In this document: piece after piece, positions 48,378 through 59,329 of the stretch
Layout: each line of letters starts with the position of its first letter
How positions within the stretch are numbered: the stretch's first letter is position 1
Assembly (NCBI GenBank): GCA_004329165.1
Contig: CM014729.1
Coordinates: 10,795,019-10,859,018, forward strand
Length of the DNA: 64,000 nucleotides
Source: Spatholobus suberectus
Lineage: Eukaryota; Streptophyta; Magnoliopsida; Fabales; Fabaceae
Direction of reading: 5' to 3'
Made by a program: the position numbers and the translations under genes
Notes under the pieces: generated by a model
The model's input: the letters and a program-made list of their open reading frames with translations, nothing else
Told to the model about the DNA's origin: nothing
The model's database searches: none

Positions 48378-49423
48378 ATTAGTGTCATTCTGCAACAACA
48401 TTAGCATTGTTCAGTGTCCAAACCACACCTATACGAATAGCTAGCTACTGAGTTCCAATTCCCATGCCAGCTCTGTTTGTTGCTTCAAACTTAAAACCAC
48501 CATTTTGTATTTGGAATCTTAGTGTGTTAGTTGTTGGGGGGTAACCAACTTGATGGAAATTAAGATTTTAATTTTTTGGGTTCTATGATTGTTGGTCCCT
48601 GTCGGAGTTGATTATTTATTTATTTATTTATTTTTTGTTTTTGGTTTTGGGTTTTCTTCTAGATCTAATTGGTGGATGTTCTTTACTGTATAAATGTTCT
48701 AATTTAGGGAAGTTTAACTTGTTTAGATTATTCACCATGAAAAAGCTAGACCCTATGGTGGGTTTGATTAGGTAATCATAATCCTGGCACTTCAAGTCAC
48801 TAATCAAAGTAACTCCTATTTTAAGTTTTGCCATTTTGCTGTTTTGATCTTGAGAATTCGTTATATGGTGTATTCAAGGAGGTGGCGTGAGTGGTTGAAA
48901 GCATAGGATTGGTTTCATTGAAACAATGGTTTCTTCGAGTACACTTGCGAATTGCATGATTCCAGCTTTTGTAAAATTGTCTTACTGCTATTTAACTAAT
49001 AAAAGTTTAAAACTTCTCTTGGTAAAATAAGGGAGGATGTAGAGCTACGGAGGTTTGCCATGGAAGAGTGTAATCATTATGAAGAAGCAGCGTGAGAGGG
49101 GAAGATGAGAAAAGAGAAAGTCGCATGTTGATTTACTTTGAAATATCTAGTTAAATTCATTTTTTAAAGTATGTTTTAAACATTCAAATAAGTTTATGAT
49201 GAGATGGCAAAAAATTAAATTGTTTAAAAAAATACTACATCATCAGATAACGTTCTACATGGACATTGGTGTTAAAATTGACAGAGTAAAGATAACGGAA
49301 GGATCAATGTGAATAACAGAAAACAATTTGAGGAACGTTTTTTTAATTTTATAAAATTTAAGGACCAAAATAAAAAAGAGTGACATTTTCAAAGACAAAT
49401 TTAATTATTTGCTCATTTTTTTA

Positions 49424-52400
49424 TATTAACATGCATAGAAATTAAATTCAAAAAACTATTAATTTTTGTAATAAATATTTAAAAATTAAATTAAATAAAA
49501 GACAAGAGTTAAAACAAAAAGACGTGTTTTCCGCAAAATTTGACCGAGACTGACCAAATTGCAGTTTCTTTGAAACTTGAGAAGTGTCTATTTGCATGAC
49601 GCGGTCCCTATCCTCTGAATCTGAAATATAACCGTCAGAAAGCAACAGTCCCCGCGTGAGTCACCTTCACGTTTCTCAACCTGATCCAGTGTTACCGTTT
49701 CCAACCCAATGTTGTACAACCGCCACAACTTGAACCGTTTCTCTTCTTTTCCCCTTGAAAGACGATCGTGAAATGACCCACCGGCTACGGTTACAAATGC
49801 TTGCTTATTGCTTGACTCCTTCTACTTGTCTTCTCTTCATTCTTCAGTGGCTTTTTGAGTTGTTTGACACTTGCAAGTTTGTCATACCATTTATCTCCTT
49901 TTAGTTTTTAAATGGTCCTTCGTCATTTGTGAAATTAATATCACTGTCGTCCGAATAATATTTCGGGTAATTATTGTACTAATGAGAAACTTCCAAAACG
50001 ATAAGAACAACTTATATTAAACATATCTAACAAGTTGAATAAATGCTCTATAATTTATAACTTTGGGCCCCCATCTTGATTCATTCAATTTTGCTTGATG
50101 ATATATACACTATGAGTATTATGGAAAAACAAATCCCAACCCATCAAATCATATGTACTTGATTTTGATTTGCTAATAGCCTAATGCAAGCAACTTTAAA
50201 CACTATGCTTTGTTTCAAATTATTCGTGTCTAAAACGGCATTTTGCACGACATTGATAAAAGGAATTCAATAACTACTTCAAACCAAGGCTCGTTTGCGA
50301 TAAGAATAATTTAGCGAACAAACTGGTTAAAATAACAGATTCTTAGTTTATTTTTCTTTTTGTCATGGCAATATTGATTGTGGAAGTAGCATACGATCAA
50401 CTTTCACTTATTAACTCAAAAAAATGGGACAACAACATAGACATGATCAATGCAAAGCTTTTCATTTTTTAGATAAATACCACGAACTAGAGTCACAAAC
50501 ATAAATTTTGATGTCATTAAAACATTACTCAATTTTTATTTTGTACAAACTCGGTCCTTAATTTCATGATTAATATGCTATAGCATACAACAATATTCAT
50601 TGTTTTTTGTTTTGCTTACGCAATTCTTAGTCTATTAATCATCATGATATGTTTGTTTAACTGGCACGGGTAATGTATCTTTTTCCCACCGGTTCGGACT
50701 CCAAATTCACGTTGATTGTCACTAACATTCCAGTGTTCCACTAACATTTGCTTTTTCCTTTATCGACTCACAGCAGTTACTATTTCACCCCACTTTATGA
50801 AAGTAAACGGTTGTTGTTACTACCATCTTTCTTTTCTTTATCTTGTAGCCTAATAGTCACGCGTCATTATTTTCGGATTGTTCAATGGGAGTTAGATAAT
50901 GAGAAATACCATTCTCTCTTCTTGTAGCGCAATACTTGTTATGTGTTATTTTTTTTTCTCTAACTAGACACTGATAATCAATATAAATTACTTAAGAGAT
51001 CATTTTTTAACTAATGGACTTGCACATGCTGCATCTACCGCTAACTACTAACTCATTTAATTAGTTTTCATAAAAAAACTCAATTAATTAGTTGACATCA
51101 TTATGATGTATCAAGCTTCAGTAGATCTGAAAACTCACATCTTGGGAGTTGCAACCTTGTAATGTATATTTTGAGTACATTTGTCGAATGACTCAAATAC
51201 ATAATTAAATTAGTAGTATAAGATTTCTCCACAAGATCAAATCTCGTAATCCATGTGGCCAAGGCTTAACAAAACAAAAGCTCCACAAATTTTTATCAAT
51301 TCAAAACACTTTTTAAGTCAACTTCCCAATATAGTGATATAGATTTAGGAAAAATATAAATATATTTTCTCGAACAGAATTTGTAGAATAGGCATGCGAA
51401 TAATTAAAAGCATGTAATTTAAATGCTGTTTCGGCTTTGTCTTTCTTTTCTTTTTCTTTTTCATTTTTTAACTCATTTAAAATCGTTAAAAATACACGGT
51501 ACACTTAAAAGACCAAAGTAATAAATTATAATTTGTTAATAAAAAACAAAATAAAATGTAATAATTTTATAATTTATTATATATGTATGTTATTTTATCA
51601 TAATTTTAATAATTTGCTTTTAATTTAATAATTATAATTCCATATTTTATATTTTAAATGCATCTTTCAGAGACATATTTTTTTCTAAATGGTTGATTAA
51701 ACGGAAAATTACTTATGTTTTGTGCTAAGATGGAAACGGACTTTTGTTATTTCCTGAGAAAAAATTAATTCTTCAAGACAAATAGAAATTTTCTTTCAAT
51801 GTATATTTGTCTAAAAAGCTTATTTGTTCAAAGAATACAGTAATACCTATATTATTTTAATCTTTTAGTTGTTTCACTTGATATGTATCTACTTAATCTA
51901 ACTTAATTAGAAGTTTTGAATTTGAATTTCTTGAAATGTAATTACATTAAAATTTTAAAAAGAAAACATTATTATTTATCATGGTATTATTTAATTCGAC
52001 CTGAATTAATCAAATACTAATTAAAGAATTAAAATTAAAAATACTAATTAAAGAATTAAAATAAAAAATATATGATATTAAAAATGTAAAAAAATTAACA
52101 TTTATATTTTCAAATATTATAATATTAATAAAATATATTACTTATTTTTAACTAATTTTAAGACACCCGTGACTAAAATAGTTAATTTTAAGGGTTTTTC
52201 TAACAATTCTTTTAAAAGCATTGATTAAAACTATTTAAAGGATAATTTAATTAAATTATTTTAATAGTGTAACAATTTTTATACTGTCATTTAATCAATC
52301 AAAAACTGACATATATAATAAGTTTGTGTAATTTTTGTAATAGTTAGTTTAAAAATATTATCTAAATGATTTATAACTATTAAAGTCTTTAAAAATATAA

Positions 52401-52574
52401 AAGGGCAAAATAGTTTTAAATTGTATGTACAATAATTAAAAAGAAAATCTTTCTAATCCTTTATTCTTAATAAAATCAGGTATGAGGCATTACAATTTAT
52501 CTAATTTTAGTTACCTTGCCTTTTCTGTATTCAAAAAAGATTCGTTAAAACTCATTACCTATACAAGATAGTAA
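49424..52574. other. Intergenic, no gene seen
   Basis: About 3.1 kb. 49500-49870 is less AT-rich and may hold regulatory or decayed coding sequence, but no family was recognised. The remainder is AT-rich, with no element that I could bound. Confidence 0.45.
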
Positions 52575-53137
52575 GGTTATGTTTGGTCTTTCATTTGGGA
52601 GCCTCCAATGTATTTTTACATCATTAAATTTAGTTTTTTTTATCATGTTTGGTTGCCTTTGAACATAATTTTAAAAACTTAGTTTATTATTAAACTGGGT
52701 TTGAGTTGAAAGTACGATAAGAATTATTTTTGAAAATTAATTTTTCTATTAATAGTATATATGTAAGTATAAAAGTACTTTTAATTAATATTATCCAAAC
52801 AATTTTTGCTTTATCAACATATTTTTAAACAAAAAATATCTAAATATAAATTACATTATAATAAGAGTTTAATAGTCATACACTGACAATATAACGTAGT
52901 TTTACACTGTCATTCAATCATAAATTACCAATTATTGTAAGTTTGTTAACTTTTATAATAAATACTTTAACAATCATATTAATGCTGATTTTTGATTAAA
53001 TGACAATGTAAAACCTTTTACCCTGACAATGCATGATCATTAAACTGTTATAATAAACTCATTTTTTATTAAACTTAAGTTTATAATATCCTTTTGATTC
53101 AAATTTATATTTACAAATTTTAATCCCAAACATACAC
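52575..53137. mobile_element. PIF/Harbinger-type element next to the HSL1-like promoter
   Basis: GGTTATGTTTGGTCTTTCAT on the left and, inwards from the right, GTGTATGTTTGGGATTAAAA form short inverted ends. TAA flanks both sides (52572-52574 and 53138-53140). The 563-bp element is AT-rich and non-coding and contains a nested 183-bp MITE. Its right end lies about 45 bases upstream of the probable TATA box of the receptor kinase gene. Confidence 0.6.
52865..53047. mobile_element. MULE-type MITE, 183 bp, nested
   Basis: GAGTTTAATAGTCATACACT on the left pairs with the complement of GCATGATCATTAAACTG on the right. The inner arms share TTTACACTGTCATT(C/T)AATCA-type sequence. It is flanked by the perfect 9-bp duplication TTATAATAA (52856-52864 and 53048-53056). 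Same length and arm structure as 43263-43445. Confidence 0.88.
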
Positions 53138-53180
53138 TAATTAATAACATTTTCGTCAACCATCAAATCTGACGGGCCGT

Positions 53181-53188
53181 TATATAGG
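53181..53188 (+). promoter_or_regulatory. Probable TATA box of the HSL1-like gene
   Basis: TATATAGG lies about 170 bases before the start codon in an otherwise GC-rising stretch. A short (GTA)n repeat (about 53249-53267) then falls in the presumed 5' UTR. The call rests on motif and position only. Confidence 0.5.
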
Positions 53189-53355
53189 AGAGAGAGAGCC
53201 AAAATCCTCCGTTGCCAGCTCAGTAGAAACCAAACCGAAGCAATGCAAAGGTAGTAGTAGTAGTAGTAACCAGTTGGAGTAGCAGCGCTGCGACTAGAGT
53301 CGTTCCTCTTTCCCCCATCTCTTCCGTTCAAATTGATCTCCCCAGCACAACAACA

Positions 53356-56300
53356 ATGCCCCTGCTTCCCCTGGTGGTGTTCACCCTGCTCCTCCTGGGA
53401 CCGTCGACTGTTTCTGCTCTGAACCAAGACGGTCTATACCTGTACCAGTGGAAGCAATCCCTCTCCGACCCGGACTCGTCCCTCTCCTCGTGGAACAAAC
53501 GCGACCCCACCCCATGCAACTGGGCCGGCGTCACCTGCGGCCCAACCAACACCAACAGCACCGTCACCGAACTGGACCTCTCCAACTTCAACGTGGCAGG
53601 CCCATTCCTGGCCTCCCTCCTCTGCCGCCTCCCCAACCTCACCTCCATCGTCCTCTACAACAACTCCATCGACCAAGCCCTCCCCCTCGAAATCTCCCTC
53701 TGCACCCCCCTCCGCCACCTCGACCTCGCCCAGAACCTCCTCACCGGCGCACTCCCCCACACCCTCCCCCTCCTCCCCGACCTCCGCCACCTCGACCTCA
53801 CCGGCAACAACTTCTCCGGCCCCATCCCCCCCTCCTTCGGAACCTTCCGGAACCTCCAGGTCCTCTCCCTCGTCCTCAACCTCCTAGACGACACCGTTCC
53901 GCCCTCTCTCTTCAACATCACCACCCTCAGGACGCTCAACCTCTCCTACAACCCCTTCCTCCCCTCCCCCATTCCTCCCTCCCTCGGCAACCTCACCAAC
54001 CTCGAGACCCTCTGGCTCACCGCTTGCAACCTCGTGGGCCCCATCCCGGACTCCCTCGGGAATCTCAAAAGCCTTCGCCTGTTGGACCTGGCCCTAAACA
54101 GCCTCTACGGGCCCATTCCGGGTTCGCTAAGCTCGCATGACCCGTCTCAAACAGATCGAGCTGTACAACAACTCCCTCTCCGGTGAGTTGCCTCGGGGAA
54201 TGTCCAACCTCACTTCACTGAGGCTCATTGATTTGTCTATGAACCATTTGACCGGGCCCATTCCCGATGAGTTGTGTCGTCTGCCTCTCGAGAGTCTTAA
54301 CCTCTACGAGAACCGCTTCACCGGCCGGTTGCCGCCGAGCATCGCCGGCTCGCCGAACCTCTACGAGCTCAGGCTGTTCGGGAACAAGCTCGCCGGGACA
54401 CTGCCGGAGAGTCTCGGGAAGAATGCTCCCCTGCGGTGGCTTGACGTCTCCACCAACCGGTTCTCCGGCGGGATTCCGGCGAGCCTCTGCGAGCGCGGCG
54501 AGTTGGAGGAGATTCTCATGATTGAAAACTCGTTTTCCGGGGAGATTCCGGCGAGTTTGGGCGCGTGCCGGAGCTTGGAGCGGGTCAGGTTCGGTTCGAA
54601 CCGGTTGTCCGGCGAGGTCCCGGCGGGGCTGTGGGGTCTTCCGCACGTGTATTTGCTTGAGCTGGTGGATAACTCGTTTGGTGGCTCAATCGCGAGGACC
54701 ATTGGTGGTGCGAGGAATTTATCGTTGTTGAATTTGTCGAACAACAATTTCTCCGGTGTGATCCCCGACGAGATTGGCTGGTTGGAGAATCTCCAGGAGT
54801 TTTCCGGTGGTAATAACAAGTTCAATGGCTCGTTGCCTGGGAGTATTGTGAATCTTGGGCAGCTTGGGACTCTTGATCTTCACAACAATAAGCTCTCTGG
54901 GGAGCTTCCCAAGGGGATTCAATCGTGGAAGAAACTGAATGACTTGAATTTGGCTAATAATGAGATTGGTGGGAAGATTCCTGATGAAATTGGGAGTTTG
55001 TTTGTGTTAAATTTTCTTGATCTTTCCAACAACCAATTTTCCGGGGATGTTCCTCTTGGGTTGCAGAATTTGAAGCTCAATCAGCTCAATTTGTCTTATA
55101 ATAGGCTTTCTGGAAGGCTTCCCCCACTGCTGGCTAAGGATATGTATAAAGCTAGTTTTATTGGCAACCCTGGTTTGTGTGGGGATTTCAAAGGTTTGTG
55201 TGATGGCAAAGGGGAGGATAAGAGTAAGGGTTTTGTGTGGATACTGAGAACTATTTTTATAGTTGCCACTTTGGTGTTTGTTGTCGGGGTGGTCTGGTTC
55301 TACTTCAGGTACAAGAATTTCAGGAATGCTGGGAAACCTGTTGATAAATCGAAGTGGACGTTGATGTCGTTTCATAAACTGGGTTTTAGTGAAGATGAGA
55401 TCTTGAATTGCCTTGATGAAGATAATGTTATAGGAAGCGGGTCGTCGGGGAAGGTTTACAAGGTTGTGCTTAGCAGCGGGGAAGCTGTTGCTGTGAAGAA
55501 GATATGGGGCGGAGTGAGGAAGGCCATAGATAGTGGGGATGTTGACAAGGGTCAGTTTCATCAAGACAGTGCTTTTGATGCAGAGGTTGAAACACTGGGC
55601 AAAATTAGGCACAAGAACATTGTCAAGCTGTGGTGTTGCTGCACCACTAGGGATAGCAAGCTATTGGTTTATGAGTATATGCCAAATGGTAGCCTGGGGG
55701 ATTTGCTACATAGCAATAAAGGAGGGTTGTTGGATTGGCCAACTAGGTATAAGATAGCTGTTGATGCTGCAGAGGGCCTCTCTTATTTGCATCATGACTG
55801 TGTTCCTTCAATTGTTCATAGAGATGTGAAATCTAATAACATCTTGTTGGATGGGGACTTTGGTGCGAGAGTGGCAGATTTTGGAGTAGCTAAGGTAGTC
55901 GATGCCACTGGGAAAGGAACTAAATCCATGTCCATCATAGCTGGGTCTTGTGGATACATTGCACCAGGTTAGCAGAAATTTCATGTCATTTAATTACAGT
56001 TTTTATTCGTGATCAATCTTATTTTGATAAATTTAAGATGCGTTTAGTGTGGTACTAGTTGTGCTTAACTCATAAATGAGCACCGCTTTATTATAGATTA
56101 GTTTGACAAAGCTTTATGTGTAAAGCTTGGCGTCTAAATAGTATATAGAATATCTGTGCAGGATAATCCTTTTGTGCCCATTGAAGTAATGCCAATAAAT
56201 TATACCAATGTTAACTGATAAGTTAAGCTTCGTATCAAATGGTTTCTTTTGCTTGGCAAGTTGGCATTATTACTCTTCTTACTAGCTGCTTTTCATTGTC

Positions 56301-56761
56301 TTTTTTGCAACAATTATCAACTTCCGCTTCTCTATGGAGTCAAATTGACATGATTCTTTCCTTCTGCAGAATATGCATACACGCTTAGAGTGAATGAGAA
56401 GAGTGACATATATAGTTTTGGTGTTGTCATACTTGAGTTGGTTACTGGAAGGCGGCCTATAGACCCTGAATTTGGGGAAAAAGATTTGGTTATGTGGGCG
56501 TGCACCACCTTGGATCAGAAAGGCGTGGAGCATGTGCTCGACTCCAGGCTTGACTCTTGTTTCAAAGAAGAAATTTGCAAGGTCTTCAACATTGGCCTCA
56601 TGTGCACTAGTCCTCTTCCAATCAACCGGCCTGCAATGAGAAGAGTGGTGAAGATGTTACAAGAGGTGGGCACAGAGAACCAAACGAAACCTGCCAAGAA
56701 AGATGGAAAGTTGTCCCCTTATTACTATGACGATGGGTCAGATCATGGAAGTGTTGCTTAG
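53356..56761 (+). CDS. HSL1: HAESA-like (HSL1-type) LRR receptor kinase, one-base frameshift
   Basis: Two coding exons, 53356-55967 and 56370-56761, are joined by a GT-AG intron in the kinase domain (...IAP-E-YAYT). Order: signal peptide (about 1-21), LRRNT with LNQDGLYLYQWKQSLSDP, about 20 LRRs, a membrane span (about 626-648), and a serine/threonine kinase with GSGSSGKVYK (693-702), catalytic lysine 714, HRD aspartate 823 and DFG 841-843. It is an RD kinase and ends DGSDHGSVA. These numbers assume one extra base is ignored. At 54136-54137 the frame shifts by one between GSLSS and TRLKQIELYNNSL, so as written translation stops at 54184-54186 after 276 residues. Both frames are otherwise intact and together give about 1,000 residues, the family length. 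HSL1 closely matches my recollection of Arabidopsis At1g28440, a receptor for CLE9/10-type and IDA-type peptides with SERK co-receptors at the plasma membrane. A sequencing error or recent inactivation are both possible. Confidence 0.92.
55968..56369 (+). other. Intron of the HSL1-like gene
   Basis: The donor GCACCAG/GTTAGC and acceptor TTCTGCAG/AATATGC are consensus GT-AG sites. They restore the conserved kinase sequence around the APEY motif with a phase-1 junction. The 402-bp intron is AT-rich. Arabidopsis HAESA-family genes also have an intron in the kinase-coding region, as far as I recall. Confidence 0.92.
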
Positions 56762-59329
56762 TTCAAGTTCTTGCAAGGGTTGGATTATTTGATTCTTCAG
56801 AGAGGGAGGGGAAAAGTTCCAAGCTTTTCTTTAACTTAACGGAGCCAAATTCCCCCTCGTGTTTTTTTCACTCATGGTTTGCTTTACAAAAAGTTGGCTA
56901 AAGAAAAGGGGAGAGAAATTTTTTGGGGGGTTGAAAGTAGAGTCGAGTTCAAGTTTTTTTGCCCTTCAAAGTTGGTCGACATCAAGGCGCGTCCCTACTA
57001 AATTTAAATCGGTGTTTGCATTAGTACCTCTTGTGTATTCAGAAAATGATATTCTCACTGTAAAAAAAGATGTGACCCGTCTCTGGCATGTGTCAGGTGA
57101 ATATTAGAGTTGGAGTTGTAAAATCAGTGGCTTCTAAATTCTAATAGAAAATGATGCGTATAGTAATTTCGGTTTACTTCAATCACGTGATAGAAAAATG
57201 ATCACCAGATTGGGAAATCTATATCAAATCATGCTTAGATGCTTGTAATTTTGCTGGTTGTTCCAGCTTAAATGCTTTGACTGTTGTCCGCATAAAAATT
57301 TACATCTCAGAGTCGCAGTGCTGTAAGATGTGTGCTGGGTACAGCTACAAGAATTGAGTTAATGAGGTAGGTGGTTAGGCAGGCCCTGTCCTTCATGGAC
57401 CCTCTTGTTTAATTGCAGGTTCCATCTATTTGTGTTGCCTACTACTACTACTACTGGTCTAGCGTTACTTCTGTCTCTGTGATAAATGATGATGGGGTAT
57501 CACCGTATAAGGGTATCCTTTTGTATAATGATCAGTGCATTACTGCAGCCATCTTTGTGCTGAATTCAGCATTGGAATCTTGCCAATTCTTGGCTAATTC
57601 TTATTCTGGCTGCTTGTTATTTTTATGACAACCATTCCATTGTGTAAAGAAAAGGTAATTGAAATTATTGTAAGATTTATGAAAGATTGCCCTTTTGAGC
57701 TACAGTTGCGTTTCTCTGATTATGCATTCCAATTGTATGCAGGCGTCTCGCTTACTGCTCTGTAGTTGCTGCCAAATGCATCATGATTCACACACCAGTT
57801 TTTATGGCTCATTTAGTTCAATGGCTCCTCAAACGTGCCACTGCTTTTAGTGCTTTATATAGTAGTGTTCGCAATGAATGAGTGCTAAATGCCAAGTAAA
57901 TTCATGGGTCATAAATGGTTCACCATTTCGTCACAAGGAGTGATGCACAGAACTCTTCTCGCTAGTGTAAATTGAATTTAGTAGACTTCGAAGGGGTTGA
58001 ATTTTGTAGACTTAAACACAATTGAATAAGGTTTTGTGAAATTTAATTTGACCAAAACAACCATTAAATTATTTAACATTATTGCAAAGAATTTTACTCC
58101 TCTAAATTGAGGGGTATACAAAGTGCAAAATTATAACCTTAGTTTTGATAAAATACATGGATATACACGCTTAAAACCTGTTTCATTGGTTTTTAAAATA
58201 CATGTTTGCTTTTCTGTTTGTAATGTCCATGCAAAAGTTCTCCCACAAAATCCTTAGAAGAATCAACATCTGCACAAGCATGGCCTGCATAAAAGTTACA
58301 ATTTAGTACTTTATTTCCCTAAAGTGTATCTTTTATTTTATAAGAATCATTTTTTTATTGCAAAAATTATACACAAATTGAATTTAAGTTAAATTAAGTA
58401 TTTATAGGCATATAAATTTAAATTCAATATTTTTTAAACATATACATTAAAATAAATAAGTAAAAACAAGTGCTTATTAATTTTTAGATTCTATGGTATT
58501 GTCTATGACCGGTAAAATTCAACATTTACCAACAGACAAAAATTCAATACTGTAACAAAAAATTATTTACATGTGTGAATTTTAAGAATTTCTTATAGAT
58601 GTTGAAAATTATCGATGTGAATATTGAATTAAATTTTTTTCATGAAACATACAAGCTGACTGCCAAATTACATACACTTCATAAACTATTTGACACTTCA
58701 TTCTATTACTTTGTTGTAACATATATGATATTTTTTTAAAAAAAAGTGAATGTAAAAAATTGTTACATACCTATAAATACTACTTATGATGATGATAGTG
58801 AAATTCTCAGCGCCCCCCCACCCCTCAAAAAAAAAGAAAAAAAAATACATTATGCAAGTTAGTGGCTTGCCTACTCCTTATAAATACAGCATGCGCTACT
58901 TTTTTTTCTTTTTTCTTGTCATAGATTTGGAATCCTCGCGGGTAAATATATGAGATTAACATTCAGGCTGGAGGTGATGGTTACTGATTTGGTCAAACCT
59001 TTCCAAAATCTTTGATTTAAAGTTTGTCTAAGACTAGGATTATAGTTTACTGTTACTATGACCAACAACTGTTGAATGTACATTTGTATTTGATAGATTT
59101 AAAATTCGGAACGTCGTATGGTGATATAATCATTCGGTTCATCTAGGACCGCAAGCATCTGATTTATAAACCACCTTGACTGGGGAGGGGAAGTGATCAA
59201 TTTATGTATTGCCCAAACTGCACATAGACTTCACTTGAGTTGGCACCGACACTTTGGGTAAATGGACTTCGTATAATCTTAATCTCCTCGGAGCAGAAAC
59301 CTGTCTCTTGTTTCTAGGAATCATACATC
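56762..59329. other. HSL1-like 3' UTR and intergenic
   Basis: The first several hundred bases probably include the receptor gene's 3' UTR. The remainder is AT-rich, with no domain in the short open frames (for example 56859-57107 and 57413-57628). A poly-C/poly-A patch is at about 58812-58845. Confidence 0.5.

Larger units (their letters stand above)
47700..48520 (-). pseudogene. UDP-glycosyltransferase (UGT72-like) fragment
   Basis: The minus strand encodes pieces of a plant family-1 glycosyltransferase in the correct order. VVLSLKQQTELAWELELS (about 48450-48505) corresponds to the TLS.EQ..ELA.GLE.S block. GVVWTLNNANVVAE (about 48395-48440) corresponds to the FLWVVR.P block. Then, beyond a retroelement insertion, AQLQMAILRHASMGVLLPHYGWNS corresponds in part to the PSPG donor-binding box (47880-47943), followed by VAWSLNTEQRMD and GVVGKKQIEMVVRMV (47700-47790). 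Stops interrupt the upstream part. The histidine of the PSPG HCGWN motif is kept but its cysteine is changed (HYGWN). The acceptor-binding N-terminal half is missing. The block resembles UGT72 enzymes most. It is a captured, non-functional fragment split by the Cassandra LTR. Confidence 0.82.
47241..49414. mobile_element. Pack-MULE candidate with UGT fragment and nested Cassandra LTR
   Basis: Imperfect long inverted repeats bound a 2,174-bp segment. The left begins GAGTAAATGATCAATTCAGT. The right end, read inwards, begins GAGCAAATAATTAAATTTGT. Further matching blocks follow in the same order on both arms (TCCTCAAAATTGATCT against TCCTCAAATTGTTTTC, and AACACCAATG-type sequence), so the arms are roughly 170-200 bases. 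The flanks ATTTTTTTT (47232-47240) and ATTTTTTTA (49415-49423) match at 8 of 9 positions, compatible with a Mutator-type duplication but in low-complexity DNA. Inside are a minus-strand UDP-glycosyltransferase fragment, an unassigned conserved-looking segment (47460-47690) and a solo Cassandra LTR. No transposase was found. Confidence 0.72.

Noticed and set aside
53434..54140. Long proline/arginine-rich and glycine/valine-rich frames overlapping the receptor kinase on both strands
   Set aside because: Shadows produced by the C-rich third codon positions of the LRR-coding frame.
55970..55972. In-frame stop in the receptor kinase domain
   Set aside because: It lies just inside a consensus GT-AG intron; splicing to 56370 restores the APEYAYT motif.
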